A stretch of DNA of 64,000 nucleotides from Apodospora peruviana (GCA_033439685.1 JAUEDM010000008.1:558001-622000), one strand, 5' to 3'; numbered from the stretch's first letter, positions 1 to 11,467 are shown. Notes: a model not told the origin generated them from the sequence alone. A program made the numbers and translations.

Positions 1-317
1 TGCTCGTCCAATTCCATGGTAGTGGTTGCTGATTCCAGAAAGATAAGCCGTTTGTGCCCGGCAGAACCGAATGTATGGCGTAGAAGAGACCCAAGGAGAG
101 GATAATAGTAAGAGTCGGCAGATCCTTGAGGGTCACACCCAATATTGTGCCCAAGATACATCGTCATCCCCCTACCAGACAAAAGCGGCACCAGACAAGA
201 TCGTCGTGTGATCGATCCACCAATGACAATACTGAATATATCCCCCAACGCCAAGTATGCCGGATGTGATAGTAAAATACAGGCGAGATTCGTTTGTCGT
301 CGTCAGTAGGGGGTTGA
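1..317. other. left-edge intergenic / 3' flank of the WSC gene
   Basis: No supportable gene. On the minus strand, downstream of the WSC stop codon, two short hydrophobic open stretches occur, but without a convincing start, family motif or splice pattern. It most likely holds the 3' UTR and flank of the WSC gene; an exon of a gene running off the left edge cannot be excluded. Confidence 0.4.
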
Positions 318-1281
318 TCATGCATTGGTGACCTAACGAACCAGTCAGTATCACGTATTTGAGGACAGACCACGAGAAGGATGACTCACACGAAGGATTT
401 TCCTGGAGTAGTCTTGGTTGTCTGCGATGCTGCCATCGCTCATTCTTCGTTGCGCCATCACAGGATCTAACCGAGCATCTGTGATGGACATGCCACTGCT
501 ACTAGGAGGCTTGCCCATAAAAGAGTTGACGGCGGCGTTGCGACGGTGTTCTTCTTCGATCTCCCTGTTCTTTCTCCGCCGGAAGAAGAAAAAGACGCCG
601 CCAGCCGCAGCCGCAAGTACAACGACAGCCACCACGACGCCTGCGGCAATTCCGGCCGTGTTCGTACCGCTCTTCTTGTCCTGCTCTGCTGGGTTACTGA
701 TGATGACGGTTTCTGCTGGTTTTGTCACGACCTCCGTGGGGGCGCTTGTCTTCGAGCTCGACTCGCCGTCGTCCTGTTTGGCACTATCGCCACCCGAGCT
801 CTTCACGGCCACGGACAGACCAGTGTTGTAGACTGTCCACATCATGACGCCGCCACCTTGAGCAAAGTCAGCGTGTGTTAGCCATAGTTAGTACCAGGCA
901 AAACTTACATGCTTCCAGGTCGTAGCCTGTGCAGCCGATATCGCAGGCTGTGTCGTTGGTCCTTGTGTTGACTGGCGGATATGTCTTACCACACCAGCAC
1001 TCGTTTCCGCCCATAGTCGCAGCAACCGGTAAACCCATCTGTTCGTTGCAGATATCCTTCGCACATTTGCCGGATGAGTTAAACTCGAGGGTTGAATTGC
1101 GGACCATATCGCCCGAAGAGCTGAAGCATCCCTGGACTGTGATGGTCTTCAGCTGGGGTGGCTGGGACGGGTGTTGCAGAGGTTGTTTCGCCGCAGTTGC
1201 CCTGCCGCGGAGGATCTTGCTCGGGGTCAAGGCATCCGCCGTGGCTAGCAGCGTAGCTGCTATAAAGGCTAAGGACTTCAT
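318..1281 (-). CDS. WSC-domain single-pass cell-surface protein (cell-wall sensor type)
   Basis: Three exons on the minus strand: 1281-909, 856-390 and 332-318, giving 284 residues. Intron 1 (908-857) has donor GTAAGT, two CTAAC branch candidates and acceptor CAAG; its junction rebuilds the Cys codon of a C-G-G-V segment. Intron 2 (389-333) has donor GTGAGT and leaves a tiny last exon coding V-T-N-A then TGA. Residues 1-20 are a signal peptide. Residues about 45-135 form a WSC domain (conserved Cys pattern, ECWCG motif). A Ser/Thr/Lys-rich spacer follows, then a TM helix near 187-214 and an RRRK stop-transfer patch; the cytosolic tail contains D-N-Q-D-Y-S-R-K-I-L-R. Known for the family: WSC proteins bind wall glycans and can signal cell-wall stress through Rho1. 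The sensor role here is inferred; the spacer is shorter than in classical Wsc1. Confidence 0.85.
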
Positions 1282-4195
1282 CGTGGTTGTGTGACTCGGT
1301 TCGGTCGGGAAATGGGAGACGATGGTGATTGATTAGGTGTCGCGGGTTCGTTTCGGGTCGGTGATATCGATCGCGGTCGGTTGGTTCGAAGTATGCGTCA
1401 CCAAGGCGAGGTAAACTCGAAGTTGTTCAGTTGTCGACCAAAGACACGCAGGACCTGCCAGAATGGGTCTTTCACGGTCTTCGGTTGGAAAAAAGGAAGG
1501 TATTAACCCTCAATGAAGTCGAATGGAATTGTAGTTGTAACGAGTGACTGTGTGGTTGGTCTCTTCTCCCTTTGGTCGTCGACGTCCTTTGTTTTCCCTT
1601 TCGAAGCGGGCGGGTCACGGTTGACAGAACATTTCCTTCCTCTTGCTGTGTGCAGGTGCTGGAGGGCGGGGATGAATTGGCTGAAAGGAAAGGAGAGTTT
1701 GGCTGTTCACGATGGTGAGTGGAGCGACAAGACGATTAGATGGGAAAAAATGAGTGACTTGGGTGGAAGGGAAAGGAGTGGTTTTTCGTTGACGGAGGCA
1801 AGAGTGCAGAATGCCGGGGAGAATGTGGGAGCAGAGAACACCGTCAGGTGCCTTGGAAGCCAACAATCTCCTTCCATCTCCTCCCACTGGCTCCTGTCGG
1901 GGGAACGAAAAGGAAATTGCGATGGGGCTTCGTCTGCTCGTACCTGGCATGCAATCCCTGTCGCCCTCTGCGCGTTCCTGCCGAGTGCAGGGACCCCTGC
2001 GCAGCTCCAAAAAGGTCGCCCGGGTTGAGTTTAGCGAAATGGAGCACTTTGGGATGAACGGGCCAATGGAGGACGTGTTCCACCACAGATTTCTGACTTT
2101 CCGGCCAGTCATTGGTCGAGCGGGCGCGCCATTATGGTGGGGTCCTACTGCCACCCTGTCAGGCACAATTCTCAGGGGTACGCCGATCGTCCCTTGTGCA
2201 CAAACCTCGATCCCAACTCCTCTTCACAAGCGCTTGGCACACCAAGGGATGCACCGCCGTTGGCCTCGGAGATGGGCGGGATTCAATGATGGATTCATGG
2301 TCAGAATGACCTCAGACTGGACCAGCAAGAACCAGAAGGTCCGAACGAGTACATATTCCAGGCGGCTGCAAGAATAAAAACAGTCTGTCGGTCACGGTGT
2401 TCAACCGATCCTCCTGTGCTGCAGTCCGCTGCTCTCTTGGCGGAGTGGTTTGAAACAACTAGCAAAGATCGTCAAAAACCAGCAGATTCCCAGGCCGGGA
2501 ACAGAAATCAGCTGCCGAAAAACTGACCCTTTCTGTCAACCAGGCTCCGAAAGGTGAAACTAGAAACACGGGGGTCCTGCAGCCATTTTTCTTCACACCG
2601 AGAGGCAGCCACGGCAGCGTGAAATGCCATCACGCGCCCAACAACAAGGGTTATCATCGTGTTGTTTTTTTTTACTCGTGTTTTTGACCGACCACAGCCA
2701 CACTGTCGGCTGCCTCGGTGCATTCATTGTTTGACGGGAACGAGAATAACTTCACGCTTTCCTCACCCGGACCATCCGTCGGTGATTCATGACCGCTCAG
2801 AATACGAATCTCTCCACCGGCAAAGATACCTCCGTGCCTCCGTGGCTTTATGTGCGACGGGATGGCTGCAGGACACTACAGAAAAAAGAAAACGCCCAAA
2901 ATTTCAGCCGAGCAATTTTGGTCTTGGAAGATGCAAACAGCGAGACGTCGAAATTTGCGTGCGTGGCCCGGAACAATTCCACGTGCGCAACCGGATGTAT
3001 CGTCGCTCAGCACCACAGCACAGCCTCAGTCCGTTAAAAGAGGCAATCTCGGCAAAACCTGGTGTGTGTGCGTGCCCTCACTGTTCCCCCAGTCAAGGCC
3101 GCGTGGGACACGGTGGGAGATGGTTTGCCGGGTTTGAAGGCAAGATCAATCTTAACGGTTGGGCTGCTCTGTTTGGGGGTTGCAACATCTAAACACTCAA
3201 TTGACATTTGACAGCACACTCGTCGAGAATCTGAGCATCATCCCCCGGACGGCATTGAGCATGATGTCGAAAGGGTTGTGCCGGCTTTTGGTAATGTTAT
3301 GTAATCAGCGCATCATTACACCGCGCGGCGATCGCGTTAGCGCATCATGCCCTCTCCATCTCACCGAGGCCAGAATCGCCCCAAGTGGAATCCCCGCCGT
3401 CCGGGCCTTCGGGCCTTCGCCGTCCGGCAACAACAGAACATGGAACGCGAACGCGGCGCCGGTCCAAATGCAAATGAAAACCGGGAAATCCCCGTACACA
3501 AAACTCCATTTGACCCCATCTTCGGGATCAGGCGGCCTTCTCAGGCGGCCTCCAATTGGCAATTGCGGGTTCCTTTCTTTTCTCTCCATCTTTTTATATC
3601 TCGGAAGCAATCCCCATGATCCCCATCATATTCTGTTGAATCCGAGATTGGCTGAGCACAGCCAGCAGAAGAGACACTGCTGAGAGAGTTTGACTTTGGC
3701 CCGTGGTGGAGGCTGTGGACCTCAATAAACTCGGTTCGGGTGTGCAACTGACTGTGCACTGATCTTGACCGCCGCACGCTCCGCGTCCACCCAACGGGAG
3801 TCCGACCCTTACACCGCGTTGCAAGGGGTATCCACAAGACGCGTCCACACGTGGATCTGACATGCCAACCACAAACTCGTGTTTGCATGACGTGAGACAC
3901 ATTCCCTACAACCTACTACTCCCTATGACAATGCAGAATCGAGACCGATACAGATTCTGTAAATGAGAGATCGCATCATATTTACGCCGATTCTACGGTA
4001 AATACCTATTCAACTGTGGACTTTGTGCCTTTGTATAAGAAATGATACAATTGGTCTATCATTTGTTGATGTTCTCTTCAAAACTCATATACCTTCCCTT
4101 AGCTGTCATCCACATTTATTCCGTGGTATCATCCAGTACTGCGCTGAAGTAGGTACCCAGTCGAGAAGCCCGGGGTTCTCGCCATTCAGACTAGT
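1282..4195. other. intergenic, no supported gene
   Basis: 2.9 kb. The part next to 1281 is presumably promoter and 5' leader of the WSC gene. Both strands contain overlapping open frames of 100-190 codons (for example 1513-2028, 1615-2166, 1811-2377), but they overlap one another, lack domain-like composition, splice structure or recognisable motifs, and look like chance frames in GC-balanced DNA. Confidence 0.6.
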
Positions 4196-6685
4196 CTAGA
4201 GCACCCTCTTCGTCTTCTGATCCCATGTCCCCGGTTTGACGTACGCAAGCACCCTAATCTTGGCCGGCGGTATAACTGCCTTCCGCATCTCCTCGTTAGT
4301 CTTGGGGGAAACCTGCTCTATAAGAGGACGGGGTGCCTGATAGTATCCTGCGTGGGACACCCACTTTTGGGTCTCCTCGTACTGAGTTTGGGACTGCATT
4401 GTCAGGTAGCGGACAAAGTCAAAGACGCCCTCGCGGTTGTACGGGACGTTCAGATTCCAGGTCGAGCCGTCCTCGGGCTCACAGACCTCGACGTAGGCTC
4501 CTCCCAACCCGTCGAACCAGACGGCGCCCTTGTCCTCCTGGCCGGGTTTCTTGTTGTTGGGATGGTGTTGCCTGGGCGGAGTTGGATGTCGCGGTCGATC
4601 AGATACAGGTCTTTCAGGCCGTTGAACATGGTCCGGACGTCCTTATGTATCGTGCTGAGCCAACGCGTTACGCCGCAGTTCGGAACGAACCAATGTATGG
4701 GTTTCAGGGTCGGCAGTCGCATCTTTACGACTTCTGGATCCTCAGGGACTTGGTCATCTGATTCATCAGCGGCGTGTTGTTTGCTCGTCTTGACCCCCCC
4801 CCCCCCCCCCCCCCCCTCGTCCGTTGTTGACCGGCTCGGCTTTGGCCTGAACCGCCCGATTTGTCTCGAAGACGGACAGATGCACCCACTTGGCCGCATT
4901 CCGGTTATCATTCTCGTCCATGCCCGGCCAGCGGTCAAGCCACCTTTAGCCATAGTCGGTGAAACTGTCGTGATCGTCCTCATCGACCTTGGCTTCGGCG
5001 GCCGCGTCGAAAACACCGGTCTCGTAGAAATCGGGGAGAATTACACCCAGAGGGATTCTTATGTTCAAACGCCCATCGCGCGCCGAATTGTAATTGAAAA
5101 TAATTATCCGCGGCAAACACGACGTCGTCGCCGTCCTCCCACAAAAACTGCGGGTAGGCGTCGCCGTGATTATGCGTTCCGTCATCGTCGAAGAGTGGGC
5201 GGAGCGCTTTGTCGCACTGACGGAACCGGTACATGAGCGGCTTTTGTTGGTTTACGAAAAACTCGATCGAGTAGCGGTAGAATGTGAGCATGTCGTGGCC
5301 AACGCACCGGAAGCAGATTGGGATTTTGCCGGGGCCCGCCGACGGCTCGTCAAAACAGCATCTCCGTCTGCTACTCCAAACGAAACGGCGGTCCTCAGTG
5401 GCACCTTCGGCCTCCGAATCCCAGTCGTCTGGCCTGTACTCATCATTAGTTCCGGGGTCTCTAAACATAAAGGGTTCTCTCCATTTTTCGTAAATATCAC
5501 TCTTCCAGTCCCGCCACTTTTCAAATTCCTCCTGAAGATACGAGTCCCTGTTTCTGTAGAGCTCTTTGATTATTCCTCCGCCTTCTCAGAGTCGGATTCG
5601 CGGTCCGAGTCCGGGTCCAGCCCTGCCCGACGCATGCGATCGTCGAAGCTGTTGTACATGGCGCACTCCTCCTTGATCCCCCGCTTATGGTTCTCCCACG
5701 CCTCATTGGCATGCCTGTAGTACGCCGCCTTCATGTCGCGGTAGTGAGCATACAGCTGCTTGCAGCCGATACACTCGCGGGGCGTCGTCTCCCTGTCCCA
5801 CGGCAGCGCCAGACGTTGGAGATTGTTGAACTTGCCCAAGATATCCTTATCGGGCTCCCTCCAAGTTCCGGTGCTAGGATCCTTGGGCCAGGTGCGGTGG
5901 AATACGCCCAAGGTGCACCACGCCTGCGGGACTTTGGGCGGCTGCAGGAGGCAGAGGATATCTGTGTCCCGGTCGATCACGATCTCTTGCCCGCTCTGAT
6001 CGTCGGCCATCACGCCGCCGTGGACCGGAAGGCGGATATTAGCCGTATGGTTTTCTTTCCTGTCGGGTGTGAATCGGAGTTCCCGGTCGAACTGCATCTT
6101 CTCTCGCACCTTAGAGTTGACTGACGCGAGCCGCAGGTCGTTGGCGAAGTAGCCCGAGCTAGCCTTCAGCTCTGGGTTCAGCTGTGGCACGGTTAACGCC
6201 AACCTACGCAAAGGGAGCTCTCGCGTGTTGCTCGAGTCGTAAAGGTGGCGCTGGTCCAGAATGAGGTTGTGCATTGCGAGCGTGAGCGGGAGGAAGTCAC
6301 TGGTCGATTCGCAGTCCTGGCGGATCTGAATGGGTTGTTCCGTGTCCTTAAAGTCAAAGAACGGGACCTGAGTTTGGTTGAAGGTGCGGTCGTGCTTGTG
6401 AGCGGACATGGCGTAGAAGTCCAGAAAATGGATCGCGAGCTGGCTGGTAGCATATTCCCAGACAATATCCTGGATTTCCTGGGGAAATCGGGAGAAAAAG
6501 GCAAAGTAATTTTGTTCATCTCCCATCACGTCATCGTCTTGACCTGCCACCATTGTCGATGTGGCTTCATGTTCGCTCGATGGAGTATGCGTGGGTGTCT
6601 CTGGCTCCAAGACTGCGAGGGCTGCAAAACGATTGGTGATGCTCAGCACGCTTTTGTTTTTCTTATTGTTAGTATGTCTAGCCAT
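4196..6685 (-). pseudogene. decayed 2EXR-domain-like gene, several frameshifts and one nonsense
   Basis: The first segment (6685 to about 5572) opens with a basic, Asn/Lys-rich leader. At about residues 60-75 it has an F-x-R-F-P-Q-E-I-Q-D-I-V-W-E-Y-A block, the signature of the fungal 2EXR (F-box-like) family. Its frame ends at a TAA near 5571, but protein-like sequence (Tyr, Trp and charged-rich, e.g. W-R-D-W-K-S-D-I-Y-E-K-W) continues at once in another frame down to about 5110. It then moves to a third frame, where an in-frame TAA lies at 4948-4946; coding-like sequence resumes after it, crosses a 23-base C run (4794-4816) with a frame change, and shifts again near 4560-4600. The last frame ends at 4196. 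None of the breaks has GT..AG signals, so introns do not explain them. Either a true pseudogene or, for some indels, assembly error. Function of intact relatives is largely unknown. Confidence 0.7.
4794..4816. repeat. poly-C homopolymer, 23 bases
   Basis: An uninterrupted C tract inside the decayed 2EXR-like gene (poly-G on its coding strand). The reading frame differs on its two sides, so tract-length slippage is a likely cause of one frameshift, biological or technical. Confidence 0.95.
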
Positions 6686-7677
6686 CTTTAACCAGTAGTA
6701 TGTGATTTAAATTTTGGTGAAATGGAGACGAGTAACTATTCTCGGTTGGGTTGGCACAGGTAATTGACTGGTAATTAAAAAACAAGCTAGAAAAAGTAAT
6801 TGCAGATTCATCTACAGTAAGGGACTACTAGGTCTCTTATCTCTCATGACACGGTAATGAACTACTGGCAGATCATTGATTGAGAGAGGCAAAACAAAGC
6901 TATTTCTATTCCTTGTTCAGATGCCCCCTCAGTCTTTAAAATGCTCTTTATCGCTTTCTTTGATATGATGATCCTAGAATGGATTGCGTCATCCGGTTCA
7001 ACAATGGCGGGCTCCTGTGCTCTCCTTTCCCGAGTCCTCCTGACTGCTAAAACAATGGATTTTTGGTTCTATTCTTAGCCTTCTTTGTCCTCGTATTGAA
7101 TCGCATTCACTCTACAAGACACATAGGATTAGTATTCCGTTTCAAAGTTACGTACTTGGACGTCATGTCCGATATAGACTTATAATCCACAGTGTAAAAC
7201 TCTAGATTTCTTGCCGTTGTATTACATATTACCTCTGGTGTCAACCTATGACGCTAATCACCCTGGATTCAAATCCATTACATCCCTTTAAACACCCGAG
7301 TCAAACCGCATTCAACCAATGAACTCTACCATGACTGCCCTGGAAGATAATCATGTATACAGACTTCATGAGCAAGACTGACACCTGTTTAGATCGTAAC
7401 GTGGCGACCTTGAATTCAGCAAGCTGGCCATGGTTGATTATTAAGTTGCATGTGACTACTTCGGTAACATCAGTACCTAGCTGGGAAAGATGGCATTACG
7501 TCGGCTTCCGATTAATATAACTCGGGTTCCGCGACCTTTTCCCTGAAAGACGTGGACAGTATAACACGAAGGTAGAGCAAAAAAGGACAATGGTGTTGGC
7601 GGTGCTAGCTTAAGATATTATGATCCAAAAACACAGGAAAAGAAAACTTCCAACAGCCATCCAGAAAACGCCGCCTT
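6686..7677. other. AT-richer intergenic, no supported gene
   Basis: About 1 kb between the 5' end of the decayed 2EXR-like gene and the 3' end of the first small secreted protein. No open frame of note, no tRNA, no clear repeat. The AT content is higher than in the neighbouring coding DNA. Confidence 0.6.
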
Positions 7678-8186
7678 TCAAGATACATAAGTTTTATTCT
7701 CCGGTTCCAGTGGGTATATCACGCCTTCCCCGCTCAGGTAATCAGGTTGCCTCGTGTTGTAGCCCATCCAGCAAATGGCCATAAACTGTAAGAGCTTGCA
7801 TTCCCACCGTGGATAGCCCTGCTTGATGGCCCATTCCAGTGGCTTGCGGCATCCGGCGTAACAGTCTGGTGCCCAATCCCACCATTGCCCTCGTCGCCAA
7901 AACTCGATTCTTCCATGCTTTGAGCAGGCTCCTGTTTGCCATGTCCCTGAACCTCAAATCAGTAAAAAAAAAAAGGTTGTAAAAAATAAGGAAAGAAAAA
8001 AACCTTACACGTATTGACCTCGTTATACAGGCAGTCGAGGTAATCCTGCTCTGGAATACCATTATTTGGTCCGATCAATGTCGACCTTTTCTCAGAGAGT
8101 CTACTGTCTGGGGCAACAGCCGCTGGTGAGCAGTAGGAAAGCGCAGCGCTTATAGCGCAGGTTATGGCGAGAGTAAAGAGGCGCAT
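7678..8186 (-). CDS. small secreted cysteine-rich protein, paralog A
   Basis: Two exons, 8186-8009 and 7952-7678, 150 residues. The intron (8008-7953) has donor GTAAGG, a T-rich stretch, a CTGAT branch site and acceptor TTTGAG; its junction creates a Cys codon. Exon 2 has no internal ATG in frame, so the gene is visible only after splicing. Residues 1-25 form a signal peptide; the mature part has seven cysteines. Key blocks: G-I-P-x-Q-D-Y-L-D-C-L-Y-N, then C-x-W-M-G-Y-x-T-R-Q near the end. Both recur in the gene at 8891-9337, which runs the opposite way, so the two are divergent paralogs. I do not recognise the family. A secreted, disulphide-bonded, possibly effector-like role is inference from size, signal peptide and cysteine content. 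Confidence 0.75.
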
Positions 8187-8541
8187 GTTGGGAAATGGTA
8201 TGATGAGATTGAGTGGTTGCTTGATGGAGGAAAAATCGATGTGTACGGACCTGGGAGTGGCGGCTCGAAATCTGACCGTTGTGCTGTGAGTCACTGTCGC
8301 AGTAAGGTTCGCACCATGTCTTGTAACCTTTGTCGTGAGTCGTGACGCCCACAATGCCCTGTGCGCGCACTATGATAACAGCTGCCTATTCAAATCAATG
8401 TCGTTTTCTTTCGAAGAAGGCTGTCGTGTTTCATATCATCAAGATCTGTTTGATTTTCTCCATTTGAACGACTCAGAAAATGCACAACAGAGAGACGGAG
8501 AGAGAGAGAGAGAGAGTGAGAGAGAGAGAGAGAGAGAGAGT

Positions 8542-8579
<38 letters not shown>

Positions 8580-8890
8580 GAGAGTGTGTGTGTGTTGGTC
8601 GACATTTAGGTTGGAAGAAGCTCAAGGGTCCATTACCACTGGATTTGCCTCTACGAAACGACCTAACTGGCTGGCACGACCGGACTTTTCCACCGGCCAG
8701 ATATTAGCCCCCCTTTCGAGGGCCCGTCCCACTCTTGAAAATCCTACATGAGTCGAATGACCTTCCCAATGGAATGGACCTGGATTGGAACTCAAGAAGG
8801 AACAAAAATTCCTCATCATACCTACAAATAAAAGCAACTACAGATTCACTTAATGCCATCTTTACAGCGTACGGCGATGTACAATTCAGC
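8187..8890. other. shared divergent promoter region between the two secreted paralogs
   Basis: About 700 bp between the two divergent start codons, so it should hold both promoters. It contains a GA-rich microsatellite at 8491-8588 roughly in the middle. No other feature supported. Confidence 0.5.
8491..8588. repeat. (GA)n microsatellite with GT interruptions
   Basis: About 100 bases of GA dinucleotides broken by a few GTGA units and ending in a short GT run, within the bidirectional promoter of the two secreted paralogs. Confidence 0.9.
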
Positions 8891-9337
8891 ATGCGTTTCT
8901 CTACTCCCAGTCTCGCCATGAGCACGCTTACTTACTGCTGCTTATCTATGGCCTTTACTACTGTTACCCAATTTGTAATGAGACCAACGTCGTGGCCGGA
9001 ATCATATTTCAAACCTGGTCACGGTATCCCAATGCAGGATTATCTCGACTGCCTGTATAACGACGTCAAAGATTGTAGGTGGTCTTGGACGGACGTACTC
9101 AGAATGTTTACTGACCGGAGCCTAGGGGGCTGGAAAACAAATTTCTGCGACCGCGCGGGCAGAGTCTCATTCTACCGAATAGGAACCGTATGGAAGGACC
9201 CAAAGGACTGCTGGGAGTATTGCAAGCACGAGCTCGACGTCGCCATTCGAATGGGCTTTCCGGAGAGCGAATGCGACCTCATGAAGGGACTAGCACAGTG
9301 CTGGATGGGTTACAAGACGAGGCAAATTGATAGGTAG
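8891..9337 (+). CDS. small secreted cysteine-rich protein, paralog B
   Basis: Read without splicing it is 148 residues from the ATG at 8891; an upstream ATG at 8735 in the same frame would bury the signal peptide, so 8891 is preferred. The first ~27 residues are hydrophobic, consistent with secretion. It shares Q-D-Y-L-D-C-L-Y-N, four further Cys positions and C-W-M-G-Y-K-T-R-Q with the divergent neighbour at 7678-8186. At 9075-9125 lies a 51-nt stretch with GTAGGT donor, TTACTGAC branch and CCTAG acceptor, at exactly the intron position of paralog A. Because 51 is divisible by three, both forms stay open. Splicing removes 17 residues and turns a Cys codon shared with A into Trp, while retention keeps all seven cysteines. 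Family unknown; secretion is inferred. Confidence 0.7.
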   Translation: MRFSTPSLAMSTLTYCCLSMAFTTVTQFVMRPTSWPESYFKPGHGIPMQDYLDCLYNDVKDCRWSWTDVLRMFTDRSLGGWKTNFCDRAGRVSFYRIGTVWKDPKDCWEYCKHELDVAIRMGFPESECDLMKGLAQCWMGYKTRQIDR

Positions 9338-9989
9338 ATAAGTCGACAAAAACGCGGGGAAATTGACAGAAAAAGGGGTATAAAAACATGTGGTGCTCAG
9401 GGGGTGTCGGAAGTCTTGGCATTCAGGGGTTATATTTATTTGAAGTATATTATTATATTCTTTTCCTTTTGGTCGACGTCTGTCTGCTCGCCACACGGTA
9501 CGGGCCTGAACCACGGCATGACGCTGAAATTCTGGCCTTGAGCCACAAGAAACCTCCGGATACGAGATAGGGGTGTGTGCCCCCGAGAATGGCTGAAACG
9601 GCCTGACTGCGTGACTGAACCTACCTAATCATCAATTCGAGGAAGGAATCACCACTAATTCCTTTCGCTTCGATTCCGTGGATTTCTCTGACATTAAAGT
9701 TCTGAGTCGATTCCATCCTCTCTATCATGTGCATGCAGCTAGTCAAGTTAACCTCAAGTTGGAAGCTTCGGCCGCGCTTCGGATGTCCCTAGTGCTCCTT
9801 CTTAACAATAAAATCAGGAGTCATGACACCAACCGACCATGAGACGATGTAAAAACCCTTCTCCCTGCTCGTCTCCCCAGAGGCTTCGATCTTTTTCTTT
9901 AGCTGGGATGAGTAAGTCATGGCATTCCATTACCTCGGTACCTTGGATGCATAAAGAGCGCGTCAAGTCCTAACAAGATTAATTTACTA
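9338..9989. other. intergenic, no supported gene
   Basis: 650 bp. On the minus strand a 43-codon open frame (9920-9789) has a plausible Lys/Glu-rich composition and a CCCAG acceptor-like site just inside it, but no partner exon can be supported. Otherwise nothing. Confidence 0.4.
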
Positions 9990-10532
9990 GGTCCCTGCCA
10001 GCCTGCAACATGTTCTTCCCTGTCGGAATGGAGCTGGTCGAACCCGGGGACCCATTTATCCGACAGTCCGATATCATCAAACGCCATCAACCAGACATTG
10101 GGGCCCGTCGACTTCATGAGGAGACTAGTCGACACACTAGTCGACGGGATTAGGCCGTTAAGGATAGCGATCAACACACAAGTCCAGGAGACTGAGTTTG
10201 CCCAGTAAATCCAGGAGCTGAACCAGCAAGTCACCTCTCTGCCCACATGCAACCGCGACAGGATGGCATCCACGTCGTCGGAAACGTTGTCCCAGATCGT
10301 CCATGATCCGACCCTAGAAGTCAAAAACTTCCAAATCCGCGACTGCGGCTGTGTGGAAGTCGACATTAATCCGACCAGCGCGTGCGGCCGGAACTTGACC
10401 ACGCCTCGCCAGAAGCTGTCGTTCCTCGGCACCAAGTACACCAAGTCGGCGAATCACACAGCCAAGGTCAACCTGATCGTTCTATTTCAGGTTTCCATCT
10501 TTCTTTGCCGACTTCGTGGGTCCTCTTTATGA
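9990..10532 (+). pseudogene. decayed ORF of unknown family
   Basis: A single frame runs from an acceptor-like CTAG at 9986-9989 to 10532 with only one stop, a TAA at 10206-10208. Downstream of the stop the sequence looks like genuine protein (polar, with D-C-G-C-V-E-V-D-I-N and N-x-T sites); upstream has segments such as G-P-V-D-F-M-R-R-L-V-D. The TAA would be CAA with one C-to-T change. I do not recognise the family and see no start codon context. The alternative is a chance frame; the opposite strand is also open for 175 codons here. Confidence 0.3.
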
Positions 10533-10744
10533 ATTGTCCCGGCAATAACAACACCTGTCAGGTCGAGGGTGGGATTTCCTGCTGCTTGTCACTGATGGTG
10601 TTTCCTGCTATGTATTGGTGGTTCCTGAGATGGCGGTGCTTGATGGAGTTGCAGATCCAATTCGAGGGCGGTGATTACATGGTAGTTTCAGCAGTTGGTC
10701 TTTCGGCGTTCGAGTGGACAAGCGTACTGGGCAGTATTCGGTAG

Positions 10745-10981
10745 TACACCATTCCACGGTAAATAGTAGCCATCGGGTGCTTGTATGAACCCCGTGAGAG
10801 TCCTTGTCTGTGACGTCTTTTGCGATCGGCTGATAGGGTCGAGACAGTATTTAGACTACAAGGAATATTTGCTGCTCAAATGTGTATTTCCAGGATGGCT
10901 ACCAGGCCCCGAAAGTCACGAGCTAGGCCCCTGGTGAAGTACTCGATGGCTGCTACGGAGTATTTACCGTGGAATGGTGTA
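10745..10981. mobile_element. MITE-like element with imperfect ~40-bp terminal inverted repeats
   Basis: The left end (10745-10784) and the right end (about 10938-10981) are inverted copies of each other. The outer 22 bases, starting TACACCATTCCACGG on the left, match perfectly; after that the right copy has an extra short segment (ACTCCGTAGC-like) and then pairing resumes through GCCATCG. The element is about 237 bp and has no coding capacity. Its outermost bases are TA on both sides, as expected for a TA target duplication of Tc1/mariner-mobilised MITEs. Identity is inferred from structure only; other copies in the genome would confirm it. Confidence 0.6.
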
Positions 10982-11430
10982 AACAGGTTGCTCTCTCAAC
11001 AGCATCGCCTCCCTCCCTCCCTACCATAGTGACTCACTCAGCTACGGAGTAATTCAGATCTAGCCAGAGCTCTGGTTTCTTTTCACGGATTAAGTTGTTC
11101 TCACATCTGTTTCTGCTCAATTTCCTCGCAAACCTGATAATAGTAATAAAACACGGATAATTATCCTTTGCATAAGTCAAACTGTTTTACAAACTGGTAG
11201 ATTACCCAGACACCTTCCCCCCAGCGGAAGAAGATATAAGGGGTAGTAGGTAGTGTGAATGGACATAGATTACATTGGACCCCTTTCCGTCTGAAGTACC
11301 TAGGTGCCGACCAATCCCACCAACCCCGAGGTCGCCCAACCAAGAATTCTGATCATAAGCTTCGTAAAAAAAGACGGTCCAACTAAAGAACAGAAAACGC
11401 TCTTCCTCCCATCACATACAATTGGGTATC

Positions 11431-11432
<2 letters not shown>

Positions 11433-11462
<30 letters not shown>
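11433..11462. repeat. (GT)n microsatellite
   Basis: About 15 GT units downstream of the zinc-finger regulator gene, in non-coding DNA. Confidence 0.9.

Positions 11463-11467
<5 letters not shown>

Noticed and set aside
1513..2377. Overlapping 170-190-codon frames on both strands
   Set aside because: They overlap each other in different frames, have random-like composition, no domain, and no supportive start or splice structure.
3305..3902. Minus-strand frames of 100-119 codons
   Set aside because: Several mutually exclusive frames over the same bases, no motif; treated as chance.
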